Assembly (NCBI GenBank): GCA_002104905.1 | Contig: MCFE01000378.1 | Coordinates: 1-64,000 of the forward strand | DNA length: 64,000 nucleotides | Source: Basidiobolus meristosporus CBS 931.73 | Lineage: Eukaryota; Basidiobolomycota; Basidiobolomycetes; Basidiobolales; Basidiobolaceae | Direction of reading: 5' to 3' | Shown: positions 1 through 12,493 of the stretch, one piece after another | Layout of the letters: the number at the start of each line of letters is the position of its first letter | Position numbering within the stretch: the first letter of the stretch is position 1 | Program-made: the position numbers and the translations under genes | Notes under the pieces: model-generated | The model's database searches: none | What the model saw: only the letters and a program-made list of their open reading frames with translations | What the model was told of the DNA's origin: nothing

Positions 1-2022
1 CAATTGATTTTTGGTTGATTGGTAATTTGACTAAGTCCCAAGTTTGATTTTCCATTAGGACCTGATATTCCTCAGTCATTGCAGATCTCCAAAACTTTGT
101 CTGAGGGCTATTTAAGGCCTCTTTTACAGTCTGGGGCTCATCATTATGGACCAAATAGGCATAGGCTAAGTTTGTACCCTCATTAATATAGTAATTTGGG
201 CTATTTCTTGACTGGTTGGGTCTTCTGGCATTTGATAGTGGAATGATCACTGCTGGTATATTCCTGGGCACTGATTCTGGCTGCACCATGACTGTAGAGT
301 CCTCTGGAGTGAAAAGATTCTCATTGTTTTGCTCTGATTCAATCCTGACACTTGGTGGACTTGAGATCAGATTTTTGTCATCATCTGATGTGATTTTTTG
401 TGAAAATTTTGAATTTTCATTAAACAACACATCCCTGGACTTGATTAGCTTCTTTGCTTTGGTATTGTAGAGTCTGTATGCCTTACTCTCATTGCAGTAA
501 CCCAAAAATATGCATTTTACACTTTTTGGCTTAAATTTTGACTGATTTTACAGGCAATTTCTTGGCATATGCTGTACACCCAAATATTCTTAGAAGTTCT
601 GCACTTGGTCTGTATTCATACCATGATTCAAATGGAGAAGAATCATGAAGTATTCTGCTTTAACTCCTATTTTTAAGATATACAGCAGTGGCAACTGATT
701 CCAACCAAAAATCATAGGATAATTTTTGCTCATGAATCATAGATCTTGCCATTTCAATTATTGATCTGTTAGCATGTTCTGCTACTCCATTTTACTGTAG
801 GGAGTATGGTACAGTAGTCTCTTGCTTTATCCCATGAATTTTGCAGAAGCGGATGAAGAGTTTTGAGGGATATTTTCCACCATTGTCAGTGCATATTTTC
901 TTGATTTTTTCACCAGTTTCTCTCTCCACCAGGGCTTTGAACTCCCTGAACTTAGTCAGAGCTTGTTCCTTCTTCTCCATGAAGTAGACCCATGTGTATC
1001 TTGTATAATCATCAATAAAAGTGATTAAATACTTCATCCCACCTAAGGATAAATTTTGCATAGGTTCACACAGGTCTGAGTGAATTAGATCTATTTTTTT
1101 TTAGTTTTGATTAACCCAGAGCTGTTGAACAGTTGCCTGGCTTGTTTCCCATATATGCAGGCTACACAGTGCTCCAAACTAGCTGGGGGATCAATTTTTA
1201 CCCCAGAAATTAGCTGATCTTTGATTGTTTTACGCAAATAATCAAAATTGATGTGCCCAAATCTCCTGTGCCAAAGCATTGGTGTTTCTTCATTTAAGTT
1301 ACTTATCTGGCTTCCCAATATGATGGAATATAAGTCAACTTGTGTTATGGGTACCTCCTTTGTTGGTTATCATTGCTTATTAAAGCATTTTCTCCTTCCT
1401 TCTTATTGGTGCTTAATTTCTTAATTCTTCAACCAGGAGCCTTCCATATACAAAATATAAGGTCAGATCTTCAGTTCTGGACTCTAGGGCTGATACAAGG
1501 TCCAGAAACTCATCTGTCAGGCTATTTAGGATGGTAACTATCACATCCTCATCAGTAGTTGGTATGCCCACAGATTCCATTTTATCCACCAGCAGGGTAA
1601 TTCTGTTAATTAGATTTTTCATTTCTTCTCCTGGAAGCATCTTTGTAGTAAGGAATTTTCATCTCAGATACATCCTCTTAGCAGCTGAACATGACTGGTA
1701 GGTGTCTTCTAATGCCTTCCAGGCATTCTTTTCTGTTTTTGCTCTTGAGCATTGAATTAGCAGTTTGTCTTTAACATTAAGGAAAATACAGTTAAAGGCA
1801 CTTTGTTCTTTCTTCTGGTACTTTAAGGCTTCCTCTCCCACATTTTTAGGAGGGCATTCTTCTCCCACAACAATATCCCAAAGGCCTCTTTCTTGTAGCA
1901 GCATCTTCATCTTCACCTTCCACACTTGGTAGTTAGATCCATCCAACTTTTCAGCAGAGGGAAAAATTCCAGTAATAGCAGTAGTAGACATTGCAGAGAG
2001 TGACAGCTTGGGGCTCATAACC
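1..2022 (-). mobile_element. Decayed Ty1/copia retrotransposon, copy 1 (internal region)
   Basis: The coding direction is minus, so gag lies at the right (about 2018 down to 1413) and pol runs left, off the window edge. Recognisable parts are gag (TTAITGIFPSAEKLDGSNY at about 1990-1930), a GAG-pre-integrase segment with LWHRRFGHINFDYL (about 1275-1230), and an integrase core piece with the DNGG motif near 880. Frames are broken repeatedly. Compared with copy 3 (53.3-59.7 kb), about 530 bp are missing at position 1331, which removes the zinc knuckle and the protease. Position 1 corresponds to about 55,063 of copy 3, so roughly the reverse-transcriptase half lies outside the window. The copy cannot be autonomous. 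Confidence 0.93.
2011..2022 (-). other. Copia primer-binding site, copy 1
   Basis: The minus strand reads GGTTATGAGCCC directly after the LTR end, identical to copies 2 and 3. It is complementary to the anticodon arm of initiator tRNA-Met, not to a tRNA 3' end. Confidence 0.8.
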
Positions 2023-2137
2023 TGTTGTAGGAGTCTTGGAGATATTGGAAGTGATTGGGAGAACAAGTAGATTATGTGGTTTTCACTTCATGATTTATTG
2101 AATGTAAAGTAAAGTTTATACATTAGTGTGGTCTTCT
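2023..2137 (-). repeat. Truncated copia LTR, copy 1 (5' LTR, inner end)
   Basis: It begins TGTTGTAGGAGTC on the plus strand and matches the inner end of the other LTRs for about 100 bp, then loses similarity after a degenerate stretch near 2121-2137. The remaining two thirds of the LTR are missing. Confidence 0.8.
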
Positions 2138-2964
2138 CGGGCCCAAAGGACTACTTCATTGCAAGGCTATTACTAAATGGCCAAACTAAAATTATACAGG
2201 CATATCGGAGATTTGGAGAACGTGTTGCGCAAGGAAGAGTTGTTGTGGAGGTACAAAAATTGATGAATGAAGGGATTAGCAGATTAAAAGGAGCTGTATT
2301 TGCCGCGAGTAGCTGGTTGATACCAGGTTGGAATGAGGCAGTACCACTATCTTCGCGGAGCTTGCGGCGCCCTTTGTACAGTAGTACGCTTCTTTTAGAA
2401 TTATATACGGAGTTTCCATGCGCCTGCGTGGCTTGGTTCCCTTGATATGCGCTAGTAATTGATTAGTGGTTGAATTTATGCCCCTTTGCTTGCCCGCAAC
2501 CCCTCTCGACTTGGCGTTTGCCTTAATTTGATTAGAATGGTAGGCATCTTACCATAGTTTGGCAAATAGGTTAGTGAATGGCACACTTTCTTCGCGGTTT
2601 TCCTCTCGATTACAAAGTTAAATATCTGGACGTCCCAATGTCTGGGTTGGGTGCTTGAAGTAACGGGAATTGAGACTAAAATGAAATGAACCGTAGTGAA
2701 TAATCCCAACAAAAGGATGTCACATCTGAGCTTCTCCAAATCTATACAGAAATAACCAAACATCTAGCCATGTCGTTTAATCTGGATGGGTAAAAGCACT
2801 GTTTGGTATTTTCCGGAAAGTTCAAAAGTAAGACAACATTCAAAAGAATCGTCAGATGTACCATCCAAAATTACAAACTATGCGATAATTCTAATGTTTA
2901 TTTGCTCCACGATTCCAAATTAAGTTTACATGAATGATGATAAAAATTCTGCTTGTACAGGATT
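2138..2964. other. Intergenic, no gene recognised
   Basis: Open frames here are short and show no family motif. The stretch lies between the decayed copia copy and the 3' end of the sugar transporter; the right part probably holds the transporter 3' UTR. Confidence 0.5.
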
Positions 2965-4534
2965 CTACTGCTTTCGAATTGTCAGCTCCTCAATACTTTT
3001 CCCTTTGGTTTCCTTAATAAAGAAGAGTGTACAGACAAAGCCTATGGCACAACAGCTAGCAAATATCAAAAAAACGTAGCCATGCATTGCTTTAGAAAGA
3101 GTCGGGAAAATCAAGCCAATTACAAAGCTTGAAATCCAATTCAACGTTAAAGCAAGGCTAGAGGTAAGTGAGACTGCGTTGGTTGGCATCATCTCGCTTA
3201 TAATTAGAGCTGGGATTGGGCCAAGACCGATAGCAAAGAATACTACAAAGATCATAACTAGGTTTTGAAAACTAGTTAGCGGGGGCCATGGAGATAATAA
3301 ATACAATAATTTAGACTTACTAGCAGCGACTGTCAATCCACTGTTGTGAACCTCAAGCCCAACGCACATAAGGATGCAAAAGATGCCGGCACCTCCACTG
3401 GATATAAGTAGTAATAGCTTTCTTCCTGCCCGGTCAATGAGAACAACCGAAACTATGGTCACTACAACATTCACTGCTCCAACACAGAGTGTAATATATT
3501 TGGCAGTATCCCCATAGATTGTGGTGAATATTGAAGTGGAGTAGTACATGACGCCGTTGATTCCAGACCATTGTTGAAGTATGCCAAGCCCAAGACAAAT
3601 GGCGAAGTTCTTTCTGCAGTATGGATCTCGAAGTATTTCTCTGATGCCAAGACTTCTAGGGAGCTCATTCGCCACTTCACGGGCCTTGACAATCTGTTGG
3701 TACTCAACTTCGACGTTGTGGTTACTTCTCAATTTCAGCAACACGGATTTGGCCTCCTCCTGTCGACCTTTAGAAACAAGATAACGCGGAGTCTCGGAGC
3801 AAAATGGCATCAGAACTACTTGAATGAGACTGAACACGCCCGGTAGACAAACAAGAATTCGCCAGCCAACGGGGGTTGACATCCCCAAACTCATAGCCTC
3901 TACAATAAGAATACCCATTGTCGTGCAAAATTGATTGAAAGCACCAAATGTTCCGCGGGTTTTGATAGGGGAAATCTCCCCAATGTACGTAGGGGCAACA
4001 ACAGTGCCAAAGCCACATCCAAAGCCGATGAGGCCACGTCCACAAATCCACATTCCAGAGTTGATGGAGCAAACAAGCAATATACCGCCAAGAACGAAAA
4101 AGAAGTTATTGAGTAGCATGGCCAGGCGGCGACCCAATTTTTCCTGTGCATAGCCTCCAAGCAAGCTTCCAAACATACCTCCGAAGGCGTGGCTACCTAC
4201 AGCGAAACCCCATAGCCAAGAATCCATGGAAAAGCAATATGGGAGTATCCCGTTCAATTTTTTATCAATATCAGCGCAGTTATGAATGGCACTGGCGGCT
4301 AACAGATGAGGAAAGTGTTATGTTAATTCGAGAACTGATACTAGCCACCACGAAGCTTTACTCACTGATATTAGCGGAAGAGGTATTGTAGCCACTGCTG
4401 AACCTCACAATGCATGCTGTGAATACGCAAAACAAGGTGTATGTGGGGTATGTGATGTTCCTTGAGTCGTTCAGGGGCGCCTTTTCGTTAAGGTCGCTAG
4501 GAACCAATGCGTTGTTCTTTTGATTTTCACCCAT
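2965..4534 (-). CDS. MFS sugar transporter (Sugar_tr/GLUT family)
   Basis: A predicted proton- or facilitation-driven sugar carrier of the plasma or vacuolar membrane, with 12 transmembrane helices. Exons (minus): 4534-4366, 4298-3321, 3257-2965, giving 479 aa, normal for the family. The introns are 67 nt (GTGAGT...TTAG) and 63 nt (GTAAGT...CTAG, with a CTAAC-like branch). Family marks are the R-G-x-x-G-x-G motif in RGLIGFGCGFG, EISPIKTRG, SETPRYL (the PESPR position), QQWSGINGVMYYS in helix 7, GRK after helix 8 and ETKGKS at the C terminus. The ATG at 4534 starts a 56-residue first exon that supplies helix 1 (TYTLFCVFTACIVRF). The substrate cannot be told from sequence. The 63-nt intron is in frame and free of stops, so the start-to-stop structure is certain only to that extent. 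Confidence 0.93.
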
Positions 4535-7026
4535 AACGTAACTATAACGATGAGATGATGGAAAAGCCTTGTAGGTATTTGGTTGTCGGATTGTTGTAAA
4601 TAGCCGTGTTAAGCATCGAAAAAACGCTTCTGAGCTTCATCGAGGGTCCACTCTGAGATATTTATTTGCTTTTGCGTATGCTGATTTTAGTATCCTTGTC
4701 CAGAGAGTGGCGCTTAGCAACCATAGAATCAAAATCTTACCAACCCACTTGGCTAGCTCAATTGATAAAAATGGAAACCTGCTGGTTAAATTCGACACTA
4801 ATAACAAACTAGTGGTATACTAGACCAGATCTCTGACATTTAGGGAGACAGTTATCTTTGTCGACAAATAGGATAAAACACAGAAAGTTCGCTTCACGAT
4901 TGACCACCAGTAATTTACTTGGTACATATCAGCAGCACTTCTGCACGATGTTCAACTTCAAGGAATTTCATTTTTTTCTTTAGTTAATTTTTCAACCATC
5001 ATCTTCTGGCTAACGTTCATCCCTTCGACTCCCAACTACAGCGAGACTCTCAACTTCAAAATACACTATCCACTTTACTATGTGCACACTAGCTGACATA
5101 CCTAGGACCCTTGAATTTGCGCATTTTGGCCTCTGTGGTTAATGGAATGGCAGATTCATGGATTTTATAGTGGATGCTGCTTGCGTTCTTCTATGCCGCT
5201 TACTAATCTCTTGCCAATCCGAATCTTATCAACGTCAAATAGGCAACTGTTTCACATGGACGTTCTAAACTCTTCTGGTGCCAATCACCCCAATGCACGA
5301 TTTTTCTATTTGGAGTAGCACCAAACATTGGAGCTCCGAACTACCTAATTGGTAAATCCTGTCAATCTTGGGCAGAGTAAATTTAGAAATTCCCTTTTCA
5401 TCACTTGTATATTAAACTGAAACTTCGATGAATTGATCCGTAGTGTGGTTAATGTGAAAGCACCATATACACCATCAACGATGGCGACTGGCAGGATATC
5501 CTTGAGTTGATAGTCCTCGCAATGTATCGACGTAGCTACCTTGAGACCAGTGCTGACTGGTTTCTTGATTCGCTCATACATCAAAAGGTAGAAATCGGCG
5601 ATCACTGAGGTATTTATATGAGCCAAATTGTTTTGGCACGGCAGTGACGATATTATTGAACTTTGAGCCTAGTCTTTTCCATTGAAAGACAAATCATAAA
5701 GTAACCACTGTCTTCGACTTTCTGCTTAACTTCATCGGCCAATGAACTGATATTGATGATGGTGTATGAATTTCCAAATGGCCGGGGAAATCACTATGCT
5801 ACCAATGAAATCAAGGGTTAGAAAACGTTATTTACCCTGTAAGGATGTATGCTAACATTGGCTCATGTGAAACTTGTGTGTAAGATTGGTGGCCAATAAA
5901 ATGAACTCACAGCTGACACCAACCCTAGCTTTGTGGATGTAGAAAAATGTTAATAGAAAGCAATGCCTGTTGTTGAGCATTACATCTGTCCATCATGTAG
6001 ATTACTAGCTGTACATGAGCCGAGCAAATGATCTCCCTGGCCTAATGAAATGCATAATTGATGGCGTGATCGAGGAAATATACTGAAGCAAGATGCGATC
6101 TACTTGATCAACATGGTTTGCAGCCACCATTAGGAATAGCTATATCCATGATAATAGCACTTTGGGGAGTGGTTGATCTAGTGTTGACTGTGGGGCTATT
6201 GGCAAAGATATAGGCGGTTTTCTATGAATCATGATGAGACGCTGGTGCCTGATTTCTTGAACTGCAGAGTCTGTGCCAGCAGATTTAAACACTCTAGATC
6301 GAGATTTACCAGCTTCGTGATAGGCTTGCGCCTGAACTTCGGCATACTGGCTAAAATATGGAGATCGGATGGCAATCACGCAGGTTTTCGAAATTGGCGG
6401 GTTCTCCAAATTCATCGAAATATGTAGCTTGAGGTCATATGAGTGGAAACAGACGATCGTGATTGAAAAAGTAAAAGCATCAATGATGTGCGTGTGATGA
6501 TTCACACTCGAACATACTTGACCACTCGAAAACTACGGCGCCTTTTTTTGTACGGGAGTAGGTTATTCACCTGGGGAGTAACTGTGTACTATGTTCACAT
6601 CGCTGGTCACTTTTGAAAAGTACACACGTCCTTGTTGCAGTTTCGGTTCGCCGTACGCCGGTCACAAGTGCTAATTTCATTATTAGAGGCATGGATTGAC
6701 AGCTTTGCATAGTACATGGGATGCGCCATGACTAGGGTGAGGTTGTGTGTCTTGGGTTGACGAGTGGTGACACGCTACCTGTAACCAATCTGAATGCTCA
6801 GGTAGCCAATTCTTCGACTGTGTACATGAAATGGTTCACTCAGAATATCACTGTGGAGCGGGTCATGTGACCGGTCATCTGAGTCGTTTACTCGGATATA
6901 CACATATTGGTCGTGAAATAGATATCATCATGAGGGCAAAATGAGTTTAATCACGACATACTTGGTAAAGCATTCTTTATTTCCTTTTTCTCTCAAAATC
7001 CTCCACCCACTTTTGCACCAACACAT
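4535..7026. other. Long intergenic stretch; one weak coding-like patch
   Basis: No gene could be supported. On the minus strand 5626-5345 has an open 93-codon frame (contains VIADFYLLMYERIKKP), and 5790-5665 has another coding-like frame (ADEVKQKVEDSGYF), but no shared frame, splice pair or known domain joins them. They may be a degraded gene or lineage-specific exons. The last 200 bp should hold the promoter of the E2 gene. Confidence 0.35.
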
Positions 7027-7877
7027 ATGTCGTCCCCCAGAAGACGGATCGAAACCGATGTTATGAAATTGTATGTACATCTGGTGCTATATTTCAAGTC
7101 GCCGACCTAACCCCTTCTTTAACAGGCTTATGAGTGATTATGAAGTCACTTTAGTTAATGATAACATGCAGGAATTTTATATTAGATTCCATGGACCCGA
7201 GGACAGTAAGTTCATTGCATGGCTCGGAATTGATGGTTGTTTTCTTCATCGTATTCACAAGAATTCTCGTAGCACCATTCTCTGGCGGTGTCTGGAAGGT
7301 CCATGTTGAGCTCCCTGATCAATATCCCTACAAATCGCCATCTATAGGATTTATGAACAAGATCTTCCATCCGAACATTGATGAATTGTAAATAACAACT
7401 TGCACTCTGATCTGTTGATATTTCTGGACAGACCACTAAGCACATCTATCGCAGAAGCGGCTCCGTCTGTTTAGACGTCATCAATCAAACCTGGAGTCCT
7501 ATGTTTGGTAATTTTTATTGTTAACTTGGAGACACTCTTGACTGGCTTTAACTGGGCTCTAAAAACAGACATGATCAATATATTCGAGGTGTTTCTACCT
7601 CAGTTGTTGAGATATCCAAACCCAACCGATCCTTTGAACGGAGAGGCTGCGGCCCTTTTGATGCGTGAGCCGACCCAATACGAAATCAAAGTTAAAGGTA
7701 ACAGCCAGCCAACCGTTCGTGAGAGTAAGACAGAATGCTGATTTCTTTACCATAGATTATGTCAATCGTTATGCTACCAAAGAAGCGGCTGATGCACTCG
7801 ACGACAGCTCCGAGGACGAAGACATGAGCTCCATTGGATCGTTTTCGGATGAGGAAGCTGCCGATATGGAATTGTAA
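7027..7877 (+). CDS. UBC8: Ubiquitin-conjugating enzyme E2 H (UBE2H/Ubc8)
   Basis: An E2 enzyme that takes ubiquitin from E1 on a cysteine and passes it to substrates with an E3. In yeast, Ubc8 works with the GID/CTLH ligase on gluconeogenic enzymes. Exons: 7027-7070, 7126-7205, 7273-7387, 7455-7507, 7569-7697, 7756-7877, total 180 aa, close to human UBE2H (183). The start [15 protein letters not shown] matches the family N terminus. [31 protein letters not shown] and [13 protein letters not shown] (active Cys about residue 85) follow, then [19 protein letters not shown]. The acidic tail ending DEEAADMEL is the hallmark of this subfamily. Six exons with introns of 55-67 nt are unusually many for a small gene. 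A polyadenylation signal AATAAA lies at 7968. Confidence 0.96.
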
Positions 7878-9120
7878 TAAATCCTCATCTTTTCTTCACG
7901 GCTGAAGCCTTGGTATACATTCAAATTGTACTCAGATTTCTGACTGGATATTCTACTGTTTAAATTTAATAAACCTGTCTCCAGGCCTTTTGTTTCGATC
8001 GAGAACATGACCCACCTTCCTTCTCGACCTGCGCCTTCCCATATAGGTAGAATGATTCGGACCATCCTTGATCTTCCTCAGATTGGTAAAATGATTTCGT
8101 GCTGGGGAAATCCCCTGGTGCGAATATCACCATGCCCCAAGGTCGGAGCTGGGTGTCGAATTGGCTCTTCTACCTGGCATAGGTGTATACGATGGCTGTG
8201 AGCATTCCGGTAACAAGCCAGTAACATAAACACGGCTTTGAAAGGGGGATTGTTCCGAGAAGATCCATGCCCGCTAGTAGAAACTTGGTAAGAAAAAGGT
8301 TGAGAAAATTGCAAACCCCCGACTCTTGAGACAATGACTGACAAATATGGAGGGCTTCCACCTCAAGGGAATAAATGAATGAAACATGCATAGTCTCTCG
8401 ATAGTACTAGCCAAATGTCCAATGAATCCTGACCACTTGCAATCACCCAAGTCACAAACAAATATTGGGTTTTACCAATAATGGGATGGTGAAAAGCCCG
8501 CAAAAAAGTGGCGTTACCTGCAAAGAAACTCAAGACATCCAAGTCACCTTGTTTGGTCCATTTGTTTATATAGATGCATATTGAACGTTGGTTTTTTAGC
8601 TACTTGGCGTGCCACTGCTAGCCTGATTTCCATATCCAACCTCTTACTGTTTGTCATGGGTATTCCTACCGTTCTCCACTCCGGTATGGAAAAAAGCCTT
8701 TCAGTTGATCAGAAGGTTGAAGTATGTTGATGGGTTTTAAAAACTTCTCTGTGTGCTATCTTAATTGTAGAGATATAACGGGTAACTACCTGCGACATGT
8801 ATATTGGTATTTTTTGTTTGACACATATTTAAATCAGTTGTTCGCGTAAGTCTTGTTCTTGAGATAAACATTTATCAAACAAAATTCGTTTGATCTGTTC
8901 AAGTTTGTCAAAAAAGATAAGCACATGAAATCCAAATCTTGTAATTTCTTTCAAGCAGAGTCAGTGCTGAATTATCATGCAGGGTCTGCACATTCAAGCT
9001 CTCTGTTATTATAAATATTCACTTTTTAGGTTGTAGAGTAGCTAAACATGTGCCCTTGTGGGAACTTTGTATTATTAGTATTACTACCACATTGTGCCAT
9101 GATGATACTGATATGGAAGT
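7878..9120. other. Intergenic, no gene recognised
   Basis: The start holds the 3' UTR of the E2 gene, with AATAAA at 7968-7973. Beyond it only short open frames without motifs were seen, and the sequence becomes AT-rich towards the LTR fragments. Confidence 0.45.
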
Positions 9121-9245
9121 ATAGGTGATATTGAAAGTGAATGGCTGCACCAGTAGATTATGTAACTTTCACTTGATAGTTTATTAAATATTAAAGTGAT
9201 AAAGATTCCCGGTAAATCCCAACAAAGAATTTGGGTAGTTAACAG
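9121..9245 (-). repeat. Degenerate copia LTR fragment
   Basis: GATATTGAAAGTGAATGG and TAGATTATGTAACTTTCACTT match the inner part of the LTR. After an internal deletion, GTAAATCCCAACAAAGAATT matches the outer part. Both termini are lost and substitutions are many, so this is an old insertion. Confidence 0.65.
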
Positions 9246-9592
9246 TTATGCCCACCAAATTGAAACACTTTTATCATTAGTTTTGTAAAGCTCCCCAAAA
9301 AATTCCTATCATTAGCTCTACACAGTTCTCACAAAAGTATTTATGCTTTCTTGAATTCAATAAAATAAGTAAATATCATGCAATTCTAACTCTCCAAACC
9401 ATTTCCAATACTCCGTGGAATCTTACAAGAAATATTCTATCTTCCTCACTGGTAGTGGCATTGCAGTATGCAGGGTAAACTTTATATTTACATTTGTATA
9501 TAACAATTCTGTAGTGAGATGGGTCTAACAGTAATCAAGGGCCTATATTATATCTCAGAATGGTGCCTTTGCCAATAAGAATATGAGGTTAT

Positions 9593-9922
9593 TGTTGTAA
9601 GAGTCGGAGATATTGGAAGTGATTTGGAGAACAAGTAGATTATGTGGTTTTCACTTAATGATTTATTGAATGTAAAAGTAGTATTTATACTTTTACATGG
9701 TCTTGGCATTACAAACACGTAGAATAGGTTAAGGAAGGTCCCAAGCATATGTGCACAAAGCTTGGGGCTGTTTGGACAACTTATCTAATTTTCTTGTTCT
9801 GGGTAAATATTCTAAGTAAATCCCAACAAGGAATTTGGTCAGTATTCTCTAGGATTTAGAGGTAATGATCTAAGTGACTAAGTTAGGTGAATGTTTAGGT
9901 GGAATTCCGAATTTTTACAACA
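9593..9922 (-). repeat. Solo copia LTR with target-site duplication
   Basis: A 330-bp copy starting TGTTGTAA and ending TTACAACA, the 8-bp inverted ends typical of this family. It is flanked by a perfect 5-bp duplication GTTAT (9588-9592 and 9923-9927), so a full element inserted here and was later removed by LTR-LTR recombination. On the minus strand it carries the family's TATA-like sequence TATAAATAC. Confidence 0.93.
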
Positions 9923-10082
9923 GTTATAAAGAATACTTTGGTGAATAACTGCAACTAGCAAAGTAGAACTAGCTAATGATACCAGACATTACAATAGCAC
10001 TGAATCACCATCAGGCTCCTGAATCTGCTTGCTTAGGCTAAGTGACCAGGTTGATGTAAATATTGAAGTGTAAATACAAATC

Positions 10083-10395
10083 CCTATGAGAGATCTCTAA
10101 GTTGGAATTTATTGGATTTTTAGCTGGTATTCAGCTGGTATTTTGATGGTATTCAGCTGGTGTTTCTGCTTCTAACTTTCATTTGCAATTTTGGTGGAAT
10201 TAATGAGCAACTGATTACCAAGCTTGGCAAGAATGCTAGTTGGCCTAGTTTCCCCCTGGCAAGGATGCCTGCTTGTCTGCTGTGAAGCTAGTACCTGAGA
10301 TATTGAGAGTTGTCACTTTTGTGAATGTTGGAATTCAGCTGATATTATGATGGTATTCTGCTGGGCTTTTGTCAATTTTTTTTCTTAGGGAAAGT
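10083..10395. repeat. Dispersed repeat R2, copy 1
   Basis: About 300 bp shared with 37450-37735 at roughly 85% identity by eye, for example CTGCTTGTCTGCTGTGAAGC and CCTGAGATATTGAGAGTTGT. It holds short internal repeats of CAGCTGGTATT. No open frame or terminal repeat was recognised. Both copies lie next to a solo LTR of the copia family. Confidence 0.8.
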
Positions 10396-12493
10396 TTACA
10401 ATGCATACTCCAATGCTACTATCAGTGAGGGTAGTAGAAGCAAAACGACTTGATAACAAACACAGCACAGCTAGATGAGAGTCAAGGTACTTCATTTAGT
10501 AGTACCAATATAATCCCGGACTTTTGTGGTTTAGATTTTAGGCGATTCTCACATGAATTTCTGATGCACCATCAGAAAGAACTATTTGGGTGAGGCGTGA
10601 TAAGCGAGTCTTTTATGTGGATGATCATTGTATTGCTGCCAGAGATCTCAAGGCCTTGAAGTAAACCCAAGTCCAACGTTGTTTGCCAGTAATATTTGCC
10701 ATGGGGAATTACAATGACGGTGCTTGGTATGCTGCCGAAAAGTCCTACATTGCCTGGCTATACAAGAAACAAAGTCTATTATTTGCAGCAAGTCCCGTAC
10801 CGACTCAGTCGAGTTGGTTTCTGACTAAAGTTTGCACTTCAAATAAGAACATAAGAGCATGCATAGCAGTATTCTTGGCTTGTATCTGCAACAACTCATA
10901 AACGGAGATGTTGCAACCGCCCTTTCAAGGACTCAACAACACTTGAGCCAAGTGTACAGGTGATGGCAATCACCTCGTTGTTGACAACTCACCATGTATG
11001 TAGCAGCACGCACGTAGCCCCCAAACAAATCACCAGAACCTGACACTTGTCTTATTGTCATTCCAGCGCAGCCCAGATCTGATGAATTTCCCAAAATCGG
11101 CTTATTATGGTTTGCTGGCTACTAATGTAACCCCAACCCCAGCCTCATTCGCAACCCTATGGTCCCCCGAGGACGGGATGCTCAAGTGGTACACCAACTC
11201 CATACCATCTATTCAATAGTGCGCCAGGGCTTTCATCAGATCGACCTCATTATATCCCAAATAGATTCAATTCATTCCAGCCATATTACCAATAACAACC
11301 TAACTCACTTCTCATGATGGGTGCTCCGCTCATTGATCTCTCCAAGCCCCTCGAATCTCCTTCTATATGCGCTGTGAGATTAGATATACCAAGGTGTGTG
11401 AAGGTGAGACAGCACCTGCTCTCTCCCTTTTGAATAGATGCCCAGGTAGCCTGTCAAAGTCGGGGTCCCAAATCCATGTAGATTTCTCAATCGAAATGCA
11501 TTAACTGCATTCAGGTTGACCTGTTCAATATAATCATTGTATGAATTGCATGCTACTGTACCCCAGTGGGCTGTGGCACGAGGGAGAATGGGAAAGGGGG
11601 AGTGGGAACATGGTGGTTGCAAGAGCTTCCATGCAACGAGTGAGTCAGTGATACGTGGATCATCAGCCCGCGTAAACCTGCTTTTAATATGCAACCAGTG
11701 TCTCACGCACTCGGCCCATCTTGGTTAATATAGAGATTTTCGAGTGAGTCACAACATACAAACACATTCCATCGAAGGCCACCCATTCTGCATCGACTGC
11801 CAGTATAGAGTGGACTGCTCAATGATGATCTGGATGCACTTTCCACACGACAGTGCCGATCCCACAAACGGCATGTCAGAGATGTGATACGGGGGTACAA
11901 CGCACTCTACATCCCGGGAGCGTGCAAAGCCATGAGCCAGTGACTGCATACCGCCTATGCTGGCAGATCAAAAGCGTATGCACAGGGCTTGTCATGTATT
12001 CACACTTTATTTCCTCCAAGACTGATAATGTTGGTTTTTAATGATCCCTTCGACGGGATAGCACCCCAAGTTAGGTGTTCACAGAAACAAGGAGCGGTAT
12101 CAAAATGGAATGGCATGGTGGATACATGTGATCTTATATACACACAATCAAATTCAATTATAACTTCCCCACCGATCAAGGAGTGGGCTGGATTTTTGCG
12201 TTAGTGGGATAAACTGGAGAGGTGGCACGGGTAGAGAAGGGCGCGAGCGGTTAAAATTGAATTTAGCTAAATTAAAGAACTACCAAAGAAGCGTGGGTAA
12301 GGTGGCGGACCAGTGGCCGTGGCCAGATGGATTCAAGAAATTCATTGGGAAAAGTGGGGTATGGAGGGTTTCGCCGTCAGGCACGGGCATTCTCGGATGA
12401 GTGAGATTAGTTCGATGGCTGGTGTATCACCTGGATCTGAAAGACATTCAGTATGTGAGCAAAGCGGGTGCGCAAGAGCGAAAGACATCCTAT
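10396..12493. other. Intergenic, no gene recognised
   Basis: Only short unsupported open frames were found on both strands (the longest, about 108 codons at 11380-11706 minus, has no motif). No RNA gene or repeat was recognised. The right end probably contains the flippase 3' UTR. Confidence 0.45.

Noticed and set aside
5345-5790. A protein gene on the minus strand
   Set aside because: Two coding-like frames exist, but no splice pair or family match connects them; left as an uncertain patch.
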